A DNA stretch of 64,000 nucleotides from Plotosus lineatus (lineage: Eukaryota; Chordata; Actinopteri; Siluriformes; Plotosidae). The DNA lies in contig CM045735.1 of the NCBI GenBank assembly GCA_024760905.1, forward strand, positions 25,918,249-25,982,248, in the 5' to 3' direction. This document shows, piece after piece, positions 54,285 to 64,000 of the stretch. The notes below the pieces were generated by a model that was not told where the DNA came from, did not search any database, and saw only the letters and a program-made list of their open reading frames with translations. Made by a program: the position numbers and the translations under genes. Within the stretch, counting starts at the first letter, position 1, and every line of letters begins with the position of its first letter.

Positions 54285-54578
54285 TGTGGGGCCGGTGGCA
54301 TAGTGGTTAGGGTGCTGCACTCATGAGCAGGAGGTTGTGTGTTCAAATCCCAGTTTAACCCACACTGTGCTAAAACCCTTGGGCAAGGTCTCGACCACAA
54401 TTGTGCCTCTGTTTACCCAGCAGTATAAATGGGTACCAGTAAAATATACTGGGAAGGTAATATGTGATGGACTAGCATCCCATCCAGGAGGAGTTGTACT
54501 CCTGTTCACTTCATGCTACGGAAACCGGGGATAAACACCGGCCTGATGAGCCACTAGGCTCGGGTGTAAAAAGCCCAA
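54285..54578 (+). mobile_element. tRNA-derived SINE (second family), sense copy
   Basis: Head GGGGCCGGTGGCATAGTGGT (A box TGGCATAGTGG) and B box GTTCAAATCCC, ending with CGGGTGTAAAAAGCCC. Flanked by AAACTAGAC at 54272-54280 and 54579-54587. Same family as 31936-32236. Confidence 0.88.
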
Positions 54579-54587
54579 AAACTAGAC

Positions 54588-55099
54588 AAAGAGCACACTG
54601 GTTTGTGTGGCCCCAATGAATGGGCTTACTGCAAATGCTTAATACAAAATAAATTTGCTCACATTTCTTCCAGATGCAATGTGGAGCAATGACAAAAGAG
54701 GTAGATGCACACAAGGGATACAATTAATAAATTATTTTATTGAAAATGATTATAAAACCTAAGAGAAAACTTAAACTAACAAAGGGTTCTTTAGATCAAT
54801 GAGATTACAAACTTATGTGAGTGCATGAGTAAAGGATATGTGTGTAATATGCTAAGGTGCAGCAACACAAACTATGTATCAACAAAAATCAAATGGATGT
54901 GTCAGGCAGCAGAATGCAAGAACCAGAACTAAACCCCGATAGGGTTAATATAAGAATCACTGGCACACAGGCCCAATTGTGTCAATCACTAATGAGTTCA
55001 TGTGGTGATGTCCCTCTGCTTTCTCTAGTATCTGCAAGAATAGTAACACTCTAAATAAGAGGCACAACACCAGACAGGGTTGACACCAATTAATAATTA
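54588..55099. other. Anonymous intronic sequence
   Basis: No coding frame or element boundary recognised. Confidence 0.5.
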
Positions 55100-55545
55100 T
55101 TAATTTTCCACATTTCTTTTGTCACTACCTCAACGGCTACTACTCTGTGCATTATTTATTATTTTTTTTTATGCCATACATTTTTTTTAACATTTCAGTA
55201 CATATTCTTTATTATTTCAGCAGTAAGTCTTGATCCTGTGTTGAGGTACTCTTTTTGTACTCCATTTGCACTGTGTTGTATTTGCACTTATGCACCTAGT
55301 TGCACACTTTGCACTTTATGTGGCTAGGAGAAAAACCTGATCCTAGCTATGTGGTGGTTGGTGGGGGGTCTTTGAGGGTTTTTATTTATTTTTATTTATT
55401 TTTTTTTTTGGGGGGGGTGTTTGTATTTGATATTTATGCTGTATCTTGTATGTTTATATAGTGCAGGTCCTGAAGAAACATCTCGTGTCACTGTGTATGG
55501 CATCAGCTATATGTGGCTGAAATGACTAATCTTTTTGAAATTGAA
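55100..55545 (+). mobile_element. CR1/L2-group LINE 3' UTR fragment
   Basis: Contains CACTTTGCACTTTATGTGGC, GTCCTGAAGAAACATCTCGT and TATATGTGGCTGAAATGAC, a pattern typical of fish LINE 3' UTRs. No coding part is left. Confidence 0.6.
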
Positions 55546-55547
55546 TA

Positions 55548-57608
55548 CAGTGGTACCTTGATTACGTGTGGCTTTAATAATGAATTTTCCATGAGATGAG
55601 CTTCGATCCCACCAAAAATCAGCCCGAATCAATGAGCAAATTTTTTTATTTATGAGATCTGCTGGGGAAATGGCCTTTCCGGGCTGATTAGCCTCGTATT
55701 CTTTCGCATGTATTCCTCCGCACTCCGAGAATGCCTTGTGCAGTGCTGCTCAATTATTTTCTGTGACGCCCAATCAAGGAAGAAAAAAAAATAAATTCAA
55801 CCCCCCCACCCTCGACAATTATTTCCAAAAGAAATAATACAAAACCAATTAATCCGTTCCACCCCCTTCCAAACTCATATAACCTGCCACAAACACGTAT
55901 ATTTGACCTAATAAATTAAAGATAAACATATAAAAACAATAAATATTTCATAATAATAGATGTACAGTAACATTAATAATAATTAATAATAAATAATAAT
56001 AAAACAGGAAAAAAACAATAAGTCAACTCACCCTTCAGATCATCAACTGCACGAAGACGTCACGTGGGCAGGAATGAGGTGGTGTGTAACAGAGGGAGGA
56101 GGAGAATTTTGTGTGCATGTGCATGCTTGGAATGCCAGCGAGGAAAGTGTAATTGCACATCCTGTACAGTAGATGGCAGTGGCACTCTCACTGTGTTCCA
56201 CACTGTGTGGAACACAGTGAGAGCACCACTGCCACCTACTGTAGACAATGCGCAATTACACGTAATTGTAGTACAGTATGGCAAAAAAGCCTGTTCTGCA
56301 GGGCGATATGCACCCTCCCCGGTATCTCACCACGACCCCCAAGAAGGGATAGCCCCACTATTTGAGAAGCACTGGCCTTGTGGGAGCTCACCACGAGCCT
56401 TTCCTCACTAGCATTAGTAGCGTGCACATGCACAAAATTCTCCTTCTCCTCCTCTGTTACGTACCACCTTATGCCTGCCAGCATGATATATTCGCACCCA
56501 CGTGACATCTCTGAAGCAGACGATGATCGGAAGAGTTAGTTGACTTATTGTTTATTCTTGTTTTATTATTATTTACAGACACTCCCCGACTTACGTTCAT
56601 CCATTTTACGAGTTTACAGGGTTTTTTTATTTGTTTTTTTAAAAAACTCAAATTTTGAGTTTAGACGTACCTGCGTAGTACGCTGACATAATGAAGAAAT
56701 GACGCTGCATTCATTGTTTACAAACTACAGACTGAGTGTGTAGAAATATTATATATCAGTTATATAGCGTGTTACTCTTGTGTTAAGACGTGGTCTCTGT
56801 GATCTTTGTGTTTACACTGTTTTTACGGACTTTTGTAACCCTAAGCAAATATGGTTGGTTAGACGTGTAAGCCTACTAGCATGGGTGCAAGTCTCATACA
56901 CAGAGATGACTGAACTATCTGCTCGGATCGGCACAATCTAATGCATACTCAGTTAAGCAAAGAGAGTTGTAAAGTGAATGAAAACCCGAATACACAAATT
57001 ACAGAACAATTACAGATATTTATTATCTTTTAGCAGAATCCTAAGAGCGTATACTTATTTTACATTAATATTCATTAGGATTTGGACTTGTTCTTTGTAT
57101 GCATCTCTTGAATAAAGTTTACTTACTTACTTACACAAAAGAAAGAAGTCTCCGCTTTGCTGGGATTCACATCAGTGCAGGCTGTGTTCAAAACGAGTTC
57201 AACTGCAACCTTTTGCACTTGAAAGACCGGAAGTCTGTATATCCCACAGCAAGTACACTACTTTCGCAAGTACACTACTTTCGGTATTGAGCGCCTCACA
57301 TATTATAAGCGTTGGTTGGCTGTTTTAAGGTTCCTGTAAAGTGACTTGGTATAAATAAGTGACTTATTTGAAATTGATGTTGATATTATTTTTATATTAT
57401 TTTACAATGTTATGTTTATAATAATTGATTTAGGAGTGTTTTATGCGATATGGTAATGGTATTTATGGATGTATAGTACAGTATGAGCGTCATACATCAC
57501 TGTAACAACTTACGTTCACTTTCAACTTACGTTCGCCATCTGGAACCAATTAAAAACGTAAGTCAGTGAGCGTCTGTATTATTAATTATTAGGAATGTTA
57601 ATGTACAT

Positions 57609-57649
<41 letters not shown>

Positions 57650-57880
57650 GTTATTGTTATTATTATTACTATTAAATATTTATTGTTTTTACATGTTTAC
57701 CTTTAATATATGAGGTCAATTATATGTGTTTGTGTCAGGTTATATGAGTTTGGGAGGGGTTCGAACGGATTCATTGGTTTTCTCTTTTTTCCTATGGGAA
57801 TTTTTGTTTTATCGAAGGAACATTTTGACTTTCGAGCTTGCCCTCGGAACGAATTAATTTCGTAACTCAAGGTACAAAAG
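55548..57880. mobile_element. Palindromic MITE with CAGTGGTACCTTGA termini
   Basis: Left end CAGTGGTACCTTGATTACG after TA (55546-55547); right end TTCGTAACTCAAGGTAC-like near 57880. Most of the element folds back about a centre at 56204. CTCTCACTGTGTTCCACAC (56185-56203) is perfectly complementary to 56205-56223, and similarity extends outward for about 350 bp each side. The right arm is interrupted by another MITE at 56576-57576. The normal-sized relative is 9223-9868. Confidence 0.8.
56576..57576. mobile_element. MITE with CAGACACTCCCCGACTTACG termini
   Basis: 1001 bp. The left CAGACACTCCCCGACTTACG and the right, in reverse complement, CAGACGCTCACTGACTTACG, with TA at 56574-56575 and 57577-57578. 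Non-coding. Nested in the palindromic MITE. Confidence 0.93.
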
Positions 57881-57971
57881 GTATGTGAAGATTAGATCCA
57901 AACCGTTCATTTTGAATGAGTGTTTAAATCCATAGGCATGCATTTTCTCCACTTCTTCCTCCTCCTCAAAG

Positions 57972-59600
57972 GCACTTCTTCTTTTCCTTTCGGCTGTTCT
58001 CTTTAGGGGTCGCCACAGCAAATCTTCTGCCTCCATCTCACCCTATCCTCTGCATCTTCTTCTCTTACACCAACTATCTTCATGTCCTCCTTCACCACAT
58101 CCATAAATCTCCTCTTTGCTCGTCCTCTAGATCTTCTGCCTGGTTGTTCCAACCTCAGTATCCGAACAATACTAATGTTCTATCCCTCTATCCCTCCTCT
58201 GTACTTGTCCAAACCACCTCAATTTGGCCTCTCTGACTTTGTCTCCAAAACCTCTTGCATGTGCTGTCCCTCTGATGTACTCATTCCTGATCCTATCCAT
58301 CCTTGTTACTCCAAAAGAGAACCTCAACATTTTACTCTCTGCTACCTCCAGCTCTGCCTCCTGTCTTTTCCTCAGTGTCACTGTTTCTAAACCATACAAC
58401 ATCACTGGCCTCATCCCCGTCTTGTACACTATTCCTTTCATTCTTACCAATACCTGCCTATCACACATCGCACCAGACACTTTTCTCCAACCATTCCAAC
58501 GGCCTACACATGCTTTGTCACCTCTTTTCCACACTCTCCATTGCTCTGGACTGTTATCCTCCACCTTGTTTATCTGTGCTCCCTTTAACCTCAACTTGGT
58601 TCCTTCTCGTTCACACACATGTATTCTGTCTTACTGAGGCGAACCTTCATTCCTCTCCTTTCCAGGGCATACCTCCACCTCTCGAGATTTTCCTCCACTC
58701 GTTCCTTGCTCTCACTGCAGATCACAATGTCATCTGTAAACATCATAGTCCATGGAGATTCTTGTCTAACCTCGTCTCTCAGCCTGTCCATGATCATAGC
58801 AAACAAGAAGGGGCTCAGAGCGGATCCAGTACCACCTCCACCTTGAACTCTTCTGTCACACCGACAGCACACCTCACCACTGTCTTACATTTCTCATACA
58901 TGTCCTTCACTCTAACATACTTCTCTGCCACTCAGACTTCCTCATGTAATACCACAGTTCCTCTCTCGGCACTCCGTCATATGCTTTCTCCAGATCCACA
59001 AAAGCAAAATAGCTCCCTCTGACCTTCTCAGTGCTTCTCTATTAACATCCTCAAAGCAAACACTGCATCTGTGGTGCTCTTTCTTGGCATGAAACCAAAC
59101 TGTTGTTCACAAATGCTGACCTCTGCCCTTAGTCTAGCTTTCACTATTCTTTCCCATTACTTCATTGTATGGTTCACAACTTCATCCCTCTGTAGTTGCC
59201 ACAACTCTGCACATCTCCTTTGTTCTTAAAAATGGGCACCAGCACACTTCCACCTTCCTCCCCTGCATCATGTCAGCCAGGTTTCTAGCTTTTCCTGTCA
59301 TAGTTCCAACATTCAAAGTCCCTACTCTCAGTCCTAGACCCATGTCTTTGATCTTCTCTCTCTGCGTACGGACACACCTTCTACCTCTCCTTCTTTGACC
59401 AACAGTAGTCCAGTTTCCACCAGCACCCTGCTGGTTAACAGCACCACTGATGGCAGTCATTGTTAACCCAGGCCTTGACCGATTTGGAAGTCATATTAAT
59501 GATTGGCATGTTTGATCTGGCATTGGTTTTTCCAGTGGCTGCCCTTCCTGGCACAACCCTCTGCATTTATCTGGGCTTGGGACCAGCATGAGAAAGAACA
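57972..59600 (-). pseudogene. RTE-clade LINE with internal deletion
   Basis: Minus-strand RTE with its 3' tail at about 57972. It retains RT C-terminal blocks (MLYGLETVTLRKRQEAELEV, FADD-region remnant reading MMFTDDIVICSESKERVEEN, where the catalytic box is F-T-D-D) and finger text to the LVPIFKNKGD region near 59235. It then jumps directly to the endonuclease N-terminus (GLRVGTLNVGTMTGKARNLA near 59350), so roughly 1.4 kb of endonuclease and linker is missing. Beyond 59400 it continues as RTE 5' UTR (CAGCACCCTGCTGGTTAAC, GTTTTTCCAGTGGCTGCCC) to about 59600. Multiple stops. Non-functional. Confidence 0.9.
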
Positions 59601-59629
59601 CTGGCTTGCCCCCCCCCCCCCGAATAGAA

Positions 59630-59875
59630 TGTCTGTCTTCCTTTCGGCTTTTTCCCCTTTTACTCGGGAGTCGCCACAGCGAATCATTTTGATTCGCACG
59701 TTTAATTTGGCAGAGATTTTTACGTCGGATGCCCTTCCTGTCACAACCCTTTTAGCAAGGGATAGAAACACGCTGACGACTTTGCAGCCTACTCTTTACG
59801 AAAGTCAGCAATGGTTCTTTTACATGCCTCTCACCATAGACAGTGAGAGACATGGCCCGCCTTTGATAACCCAGT
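59630..59875 (-). mobile_element. 5'-truncated tRNA SINE with RTE-type tail
   Basis: On the minus strand the body (ATAACTGGGTTATCAAAGGC, TCTCACTGTCTATGGTGAG) runs to GACAGGAAGGGCATCC and the tail ATTCGCTGTGGCGACTCCCG. The tRNA head is missing. Adjacent to the RTE copy at 57972-59600. Confidence 0.88.
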
Positions 59876-60086
59876 TATGAAGTAATTTAAACTTAACATG
59901 GTAGATACTTTTTTTGTAACATTCACCAAATTAGACCATACAAACCCCATCAATCAAACCTGTCAGCAACATTTTAACATGAACTTGTGAAAACTGAATG
60001 AAAAAAATTAGATGGTGGTGGAGAACTGGTATTTATTTTACGGGGGAAATGTTTTTTGTTTGCTTGTTGTTTGTTTTTGACTATTT

Positions 60087-60221
<135 letters not shown>

Positions 60222-60629
60222 TATTCTCTATGGAATTTTTTTCCCAACCAAACAAATCTTTCTGAGCTACAGTTTTCAGTAGTGTTTTGATCAAGGTAAA
60301 CAATTGGAAGACTGGGAGGAAAAACATCAACAACAAATCCAATGAAAAAAGTAGTGTCTTTATGGTAAACCTACATGCATTTCAATAGTAAATACATTTA
60401 TAATCTGTAAAAGAAGTAAGTATGGTGGAACCAAGGTCCGAGTACTTCAGAATAAATCTTGTGAGCCAGCTATGCCATGAGCTAGACTTTAAGTTTCGAA
60501 CTCGCAACACTTTAACAATATTTGTAAGCCTTGTTGTTGAAATCTGAGGAGCATGTATCGCTTTCATTAGCTTTTAAAGCGGAAGAAAATGAGAGGGATT
60601 CTATTAAAAAAAATAAAAAATAAATAATC

Positions 60630-60755
60630 TGTGATGACCTGGTGAGCTGTCCAGGTTGTACTCTGCCCTTGCCTAAGGTTGGCTGAGATGGGCGAGAGCC
60701 TCCACGTGAACCTAATTAGGATTAAGTGGATTAGAAAATGAATGAATGATAAATA
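60630..60755 (+). mobile_element. L2-type 3' tail fragment
   Basis: Reads GGTGAGCTGTCCAGGTTGTA, GGTTGGCTGAGATGGGCG, CCTAATTAGGATTAAGTGG and ends in (GAAT)n. It matches the tail of the SINE at 14900-15244. It lies only 16 bp from the end of the FNIP exon at 60772. Confidence 0.8.
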
Positions 60756-60771
60756 AAAACTAAAAGATTAC

Positions 60772-60863
60772 CTATGCTGCCCAAGATACCACTGACCACA
60801 GGGTTATGATCTGGCCTGAGAACTGTTGAGTCTTGGTTGATGTATTCCAAACTGTCTTGTAAC
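60772..60863 (-). CDS. fnip1: Folliculin-interacting protein exon (third visible exon)
   Basis: A 92-bp exon on the minus strand follows an accaaacag acceptor and precedes a gtaatc donor. With the two bases carried over from the previous exon it reads MLQDSLEYINQDS, then TVLRPDHNPVVSGILGSI, ending one base into a Gly codon. The DSLEYINQD block is typical of FNIP proteins. The phase-1 end matches the GA start of the exon at 31092, giving [12 protein letters not shown], which is the expected continuation. The intron to that exon is therefore about 29.7 kb. It is almost entirely filled with mobile elements. Confidence 0.88.
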
Positions 60864-60937
60864 CTGTTTGGTAAAATAAAATAAATTACATGTTCTGAAA
60901 ATGTTCACATGAGAAAGAAAAGATGAGCAGTGCTTAC

Positions 60938-61003
60938 ATGTTGAGGCTACCATACAGATTGCCAGCTGTAAACACTTTGCTAAGTATCAACAGTGGAGGG
61001 GAT
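60938..61003 (-). CDS. fnip1: Folliculin-interacting protein exon (second visible exon)
   Basis: A 66-bp exon lies 130 bp downstream of the previous one. It sits between a clear pyrimidine-rich acceptor ending ttacag and a strong gtaagc donor. It completes the split Arg codon and reads SPPLLILSKVFTAG then NLYGSLN, ending with the first two bases of a Met codon. The frame is open across both splice junctions. The S-P-P-x-L-x-x-S-K-V-F signature is the FNIP N-terminal domain continuing directly from [13 protein letters not shown]. The small size and the clustering with its neighbours contrast with the huge downstream introns. Confidence 0.87.
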
Positions 61004-61133
61004 CTGTAAGTAAAAAAAATAAAAAATAACATGCAGAGAGAGGGGGGGGGGGAATACATGAATCACTGCATTGTTAGCCAAACTCAAATTTTAATTACAA
61101 TAAATTATTCACTGCAGTAGTTTTATTCCTAAC

Positions 61134-61240
61134 CGAATCTGATGGATTTTCAGTGTAGACCCTTTGTAGCTCATTGCTACTGAGCCAAACATCATCTCAC
61201 CCAGCATATCAGGGTCCAAGGAGCAGCAGGAAGCACCCTG
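61134..61240 (-). CDS. fnip1: Folliculin-interacting protein exon (first visible exon)
   Basis: This is an internal exon of a FNIP-family gene. Folliculin-interacting proteins bind folliculin and AMPK and help control Rag GTPase/mTORC1 signalling at the lysosome. On the minus strand the exon follows a cag acceptor and ends before a gttagg donor. It reads [14 protein letters not shown], then [20 protein letters not shown], then I and the first two bases of an Arg codon. I recognise the [10 protein letters not shown] block as part of the conserved FNIP N-terminal domain. The exon is 107 bp, enters in phase 0 and leaves in phase 2. The Arg codon is completed by the first base of the next exon at 61003, which strongly supports both boundaries. 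Upstream exons must lie beyond 64000. The paralogue (FNIP1 or FNIP2) is inferred from memory of the family and is less certain than the family. Confidence 0.88.
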
Positions 61241-61416
61241 CTGACAAGTGATAAAGAATGCACACTCAGACAAATAACATGATGAGGAATGGAAAAAACT
61301 ATGTAGTTAAATTTCAATACGCATTTCTAATCTGCTTTGAAACACAACAGAAATCTGTCTTAAAATCCTGACACTCAAAATAAGAATCCAAAGTTAATCA
61401 TTTAATCAGTCAAGCA

Positions 61417-61419
<3 letters not shown>

Positions 61420-61463
<44 letters not shown>
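61420..61463. repeat. (CA)n microsatellite
   Basis: About 21 CA units. Confidence 0.95.
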
Positions 61464-61467
<4 letters not shown>

Positions 61468-61549
61468 AGAGTTGTCGACAAAAGTCTTGCTGCATGTGTG
61501 TCGGACACTAACACCCGATAACTTCACTTCAGATTAACTAATTTTCATC

Positions 61550-62010
61550 AATTATGCCTTAGATTAATCCTACAAGAATACAGATCGTTCTCATTCCTGG
61601 CTCCTGGAAGGAGATTCCGCAGCCTACAGAACAGAACAGCCAGGTTCAAAAACAGTTTCTTCCTACATGCCATAAGACTGCTTAATGAATTAAAATACAA
61701 CTCTCGGCAAAATGACTGCACCACTAAGGGCAATCTTACAAAGGTAACTTGATGGTGCAATATTGTTGTCCTTCACTTATCTTTTACAAAAATGTTTTTG
61801 TGCCATATTACTGTGCAATATTAGTGTATTTAAACTATGCAATATATTTATCGTTCATTTGTATTTCATACAAATGTTCTATATGTATAGTTATTAATTA
61901 TTAATATTTTTGTTATTATTTCTGCTGTGCTCTGAGCCATTGCATCAAAATCTCATTTTGATGTAAATCTAAATGACACAAAGTAGATCTAAGTCTAAGA
62001 TTGTTTTGTG
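61550..62010 (+). pseudogene. CR1-group LINE ORF2 C-terminus and 3' UTR
   Basis: The plus strand reads LRLILQEYRSFSFLAPGRRF, RSLQNRTARFKNSFLPHAIR, LLNELKYNSRQND and a stop near 61750. The RTARFKNSFLPHAIRLLN block is a typical C-terminus of CR1/L2-group LINE polyproteins, downstream of the RT thumb. The AT-rich 3' UTR extends to about 62010 (ATCTCATTTTGATGTAAATC). Everything upstream is truncated, and no target duplication was found. The clade below CR1/L2 is not assigned. Confidence 0.7.
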
Positions 62011-62032
62011 AAAGCAATGGGAAAGTGATATA

Positions 62033-62256
62033 CGGGTGGTCATCACTTAACAACGGGGTTACGTTCTGTAGACCCCATTGTTAAGCGATTCCATTAAACG
62101 AACCCCGCTTTAGGAGACATTTTGCTTGGTGTGTATTTGTACAGGAGACTACTATAATGCATACATATAGACCATTTAATGTGTGAAGTCATAACTGCTA
62201 GCAATCGCTTGAACTCTCTTACCTAGCAGCGTAGTAGACTTCCAACTGAATAGTGC

Positions 62257-62287
<31 letters not shown>

Positions 62288-62479
62288 AGTAGGGAGGTGG
62301 GATGGGAGATGCTGCCAACACTGGGTATGCGGGAACATACACACACAGCTCAGCTGCTTTGTTTCTGCTGTGACTCATTTACAGTAAAAGTATACATTTA
62401 ATAATTTGACAGTTTTTAACAGGCCGTCGTAACGCTGAATCGTCGTTAACCGAGTCCGTCATTAAGTGAGGACCACCTG
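62033..62479. mobile_element. MITE with CAGGTGGTCATCACTTAA-type termini
   Basis: 447 bp. The left CGGGTGGTCATCACTTAACA and the right, in reverse complement, CAGGTGGTCCTCACTTAATG, with TA at 62031-62032 and 62480-62481. A short GT array lies at 62256-62288. Confidence 0.92.
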
Positions 62480-62530
62480 TACTTTTTAAAGCTAACAAAA
62501 GATGAATATATCCATCCATATATAAATATA

Positions 62531-63360
62531 CAGGGATCCCTCACTACTTCGAGCTGCAATTCATGCAGCTTCAGTGCATCGCGGTTTATTTTTTAAAATA
62601 TTCATCGAATTAATAAATAAGGAAATTAAGGAAGAATAGAAGAAAAAGTTAAGGACACAAAAACAAGGTCAATTGTGCAAAAAAACCTCCTCAACAAATA
62701 TAAAACAAATACCAACCCAAAACCTCCCATCAAAACTAGTTATATTTTGTGAGCTGTGCATCTGAGTACACGCACGCGATTCTACATGCGTGCGCATGCA
62801 CGCATCTGTATGTGTGTGAATTTATATTTAATTTACATCTTATGCATTATTTTTTAATGTTTAATTGTTATTATAAGCATTTATAGCATTGAATATGTAT
62901 TTATTGATAGTATATACACATATAGGTACATGTCAGTCAAGGGGGGGTGATCCTACTTCTCGGAATTCGGTGGTCATGGGGGCGATCCATCAAAATCCGC
63001 GAAGTAGGATCACTCCCCCAAACTCCCCCGCCCCCCACTGACATATACGTACAAGTAAATGTGTATATAACATCAATAAACTCATATTCAATGTTATAAA
63101 TGCCGATAATAACAATTAAACATTCAAAAATAATGCATAAGATGTAAATAAAATAGAAATTCACACACATACAGATTGTATTGCATGAGAAGACGACGAC
63201 ATATACATACGCGCACACACAAGATGCAACAATGTAAGTAGTTTTGATAGGAGATTTTGGGTTGTTTTTTAAGTCGATGAATATTTATTTATTTATTTAT
63301 TAAAAACCGCGATGCACTGAAGCTGCATGAATTGAAGCGTGAAGTAGCGAGGGATCCTTG
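62531..63360. mobile_element. MITE with CAGGGATCCCTCAC termini
   Basis: 830 bp, same family as 3009-4034 in reverse orientation. It starts CAGGGATCCCTCACTACTTC after TA (62529-62530) and ends GCGAGGGATCCTTG. The right-hand TA is mutated. It is followed directly by a GT/TA array. Confidence 0.88.
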
Positions 63361-63364
63361 TGTA

Positions 63365-64000
<636 letters not shown>

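Overview
The window comes from a vertebrate nuclear genome, most likely a ray-finned fish. It shows GT-AG exons of a vertebrate gene, dense (CA)n, (TA)n, (GA)n and (GATA)n microsatellites, and a fish-type mobile-element set: RTE, CR1/L2-group LINEs, tRNA-derived SINEs, Tc1/mariner, hAT, a Ty3/gypsy element and many terminal-inverted-repeat MITEs. There is no bacterial-style operon, rRNA or CRISPR array.

The one host gene I recognise is a folliculin-interacting protein gene (FNIP1/FNIP2 family, FNIP1-like) on the minus strand. Six short exons chain in perfect reading phase: 61240-61134, 61003-60938, 60863-60772, 31092-31009, 7287-7146 and 6920-6725. The first three are clustered. They are followed by introns of about 29.7 kb and 23.7 kb that consist largely of transposable elements, so nearly all of the window is intron.

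Layout. 0-4.3 kb: microsatellites, an inverted duplication and a self-nested MITE. 4.3-6.4 kb: a MITE containing a hAT element that contains an RTE scrap. 6.7-7.3 kb: two FNIP exons. 7.7-10.1 kb: RTE 3' half, MITE, tetranucleotide array. 10.6-18.3 kb: a near-complete minus-strand CR1-group LINE whose ORF2 begins with a 2A-like GNVELNPGP; it is broken by a near-complete RTE and a rearranged SINE. 18.4-24.7 kb: hAT, Tc1, hAT. 24.7-29.3 kb: an unidentified decayed coding stretch, then an L2-type LINE split by an RTE with a 16-bp target duplication. 29.6-34.9 kb: hAT, FNIP exon, SINEs, Tc1 holding a SINE. 35-40.2 kb: a Tc1 with about 210-bp inverted repeats inside an L2 tail, then a nearly complete CR1/L2-group LINE. 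40.3-46 kb: an RTE split by a 2.7-kb hAT with 8-bp target duplications. 46.3-52.1 kb: MITE and a degenerate Ty3/gypsy element with its own insertions. 52.2-64 kb: MITEs, RTE fragments, SINEs, three FNIP exons, LINE tails and the start of another Tc1.

The elements relate to one another in ways the sequence shows directly. SINEs carry the RTE 3' tail, one SINE copy carries an L2-like tail instead, and many insertions are datable relative to each other by nesting. No transposon open reading frame appears fully intact. The most unusual items are the 2A-like peptide at the start of the LINE ORF2, a roughly 100-bp inversion inside the hAT transposase, two RTE copies sharing a stop codon just before the catalytic FADD motif, and the SINE tail exchange.
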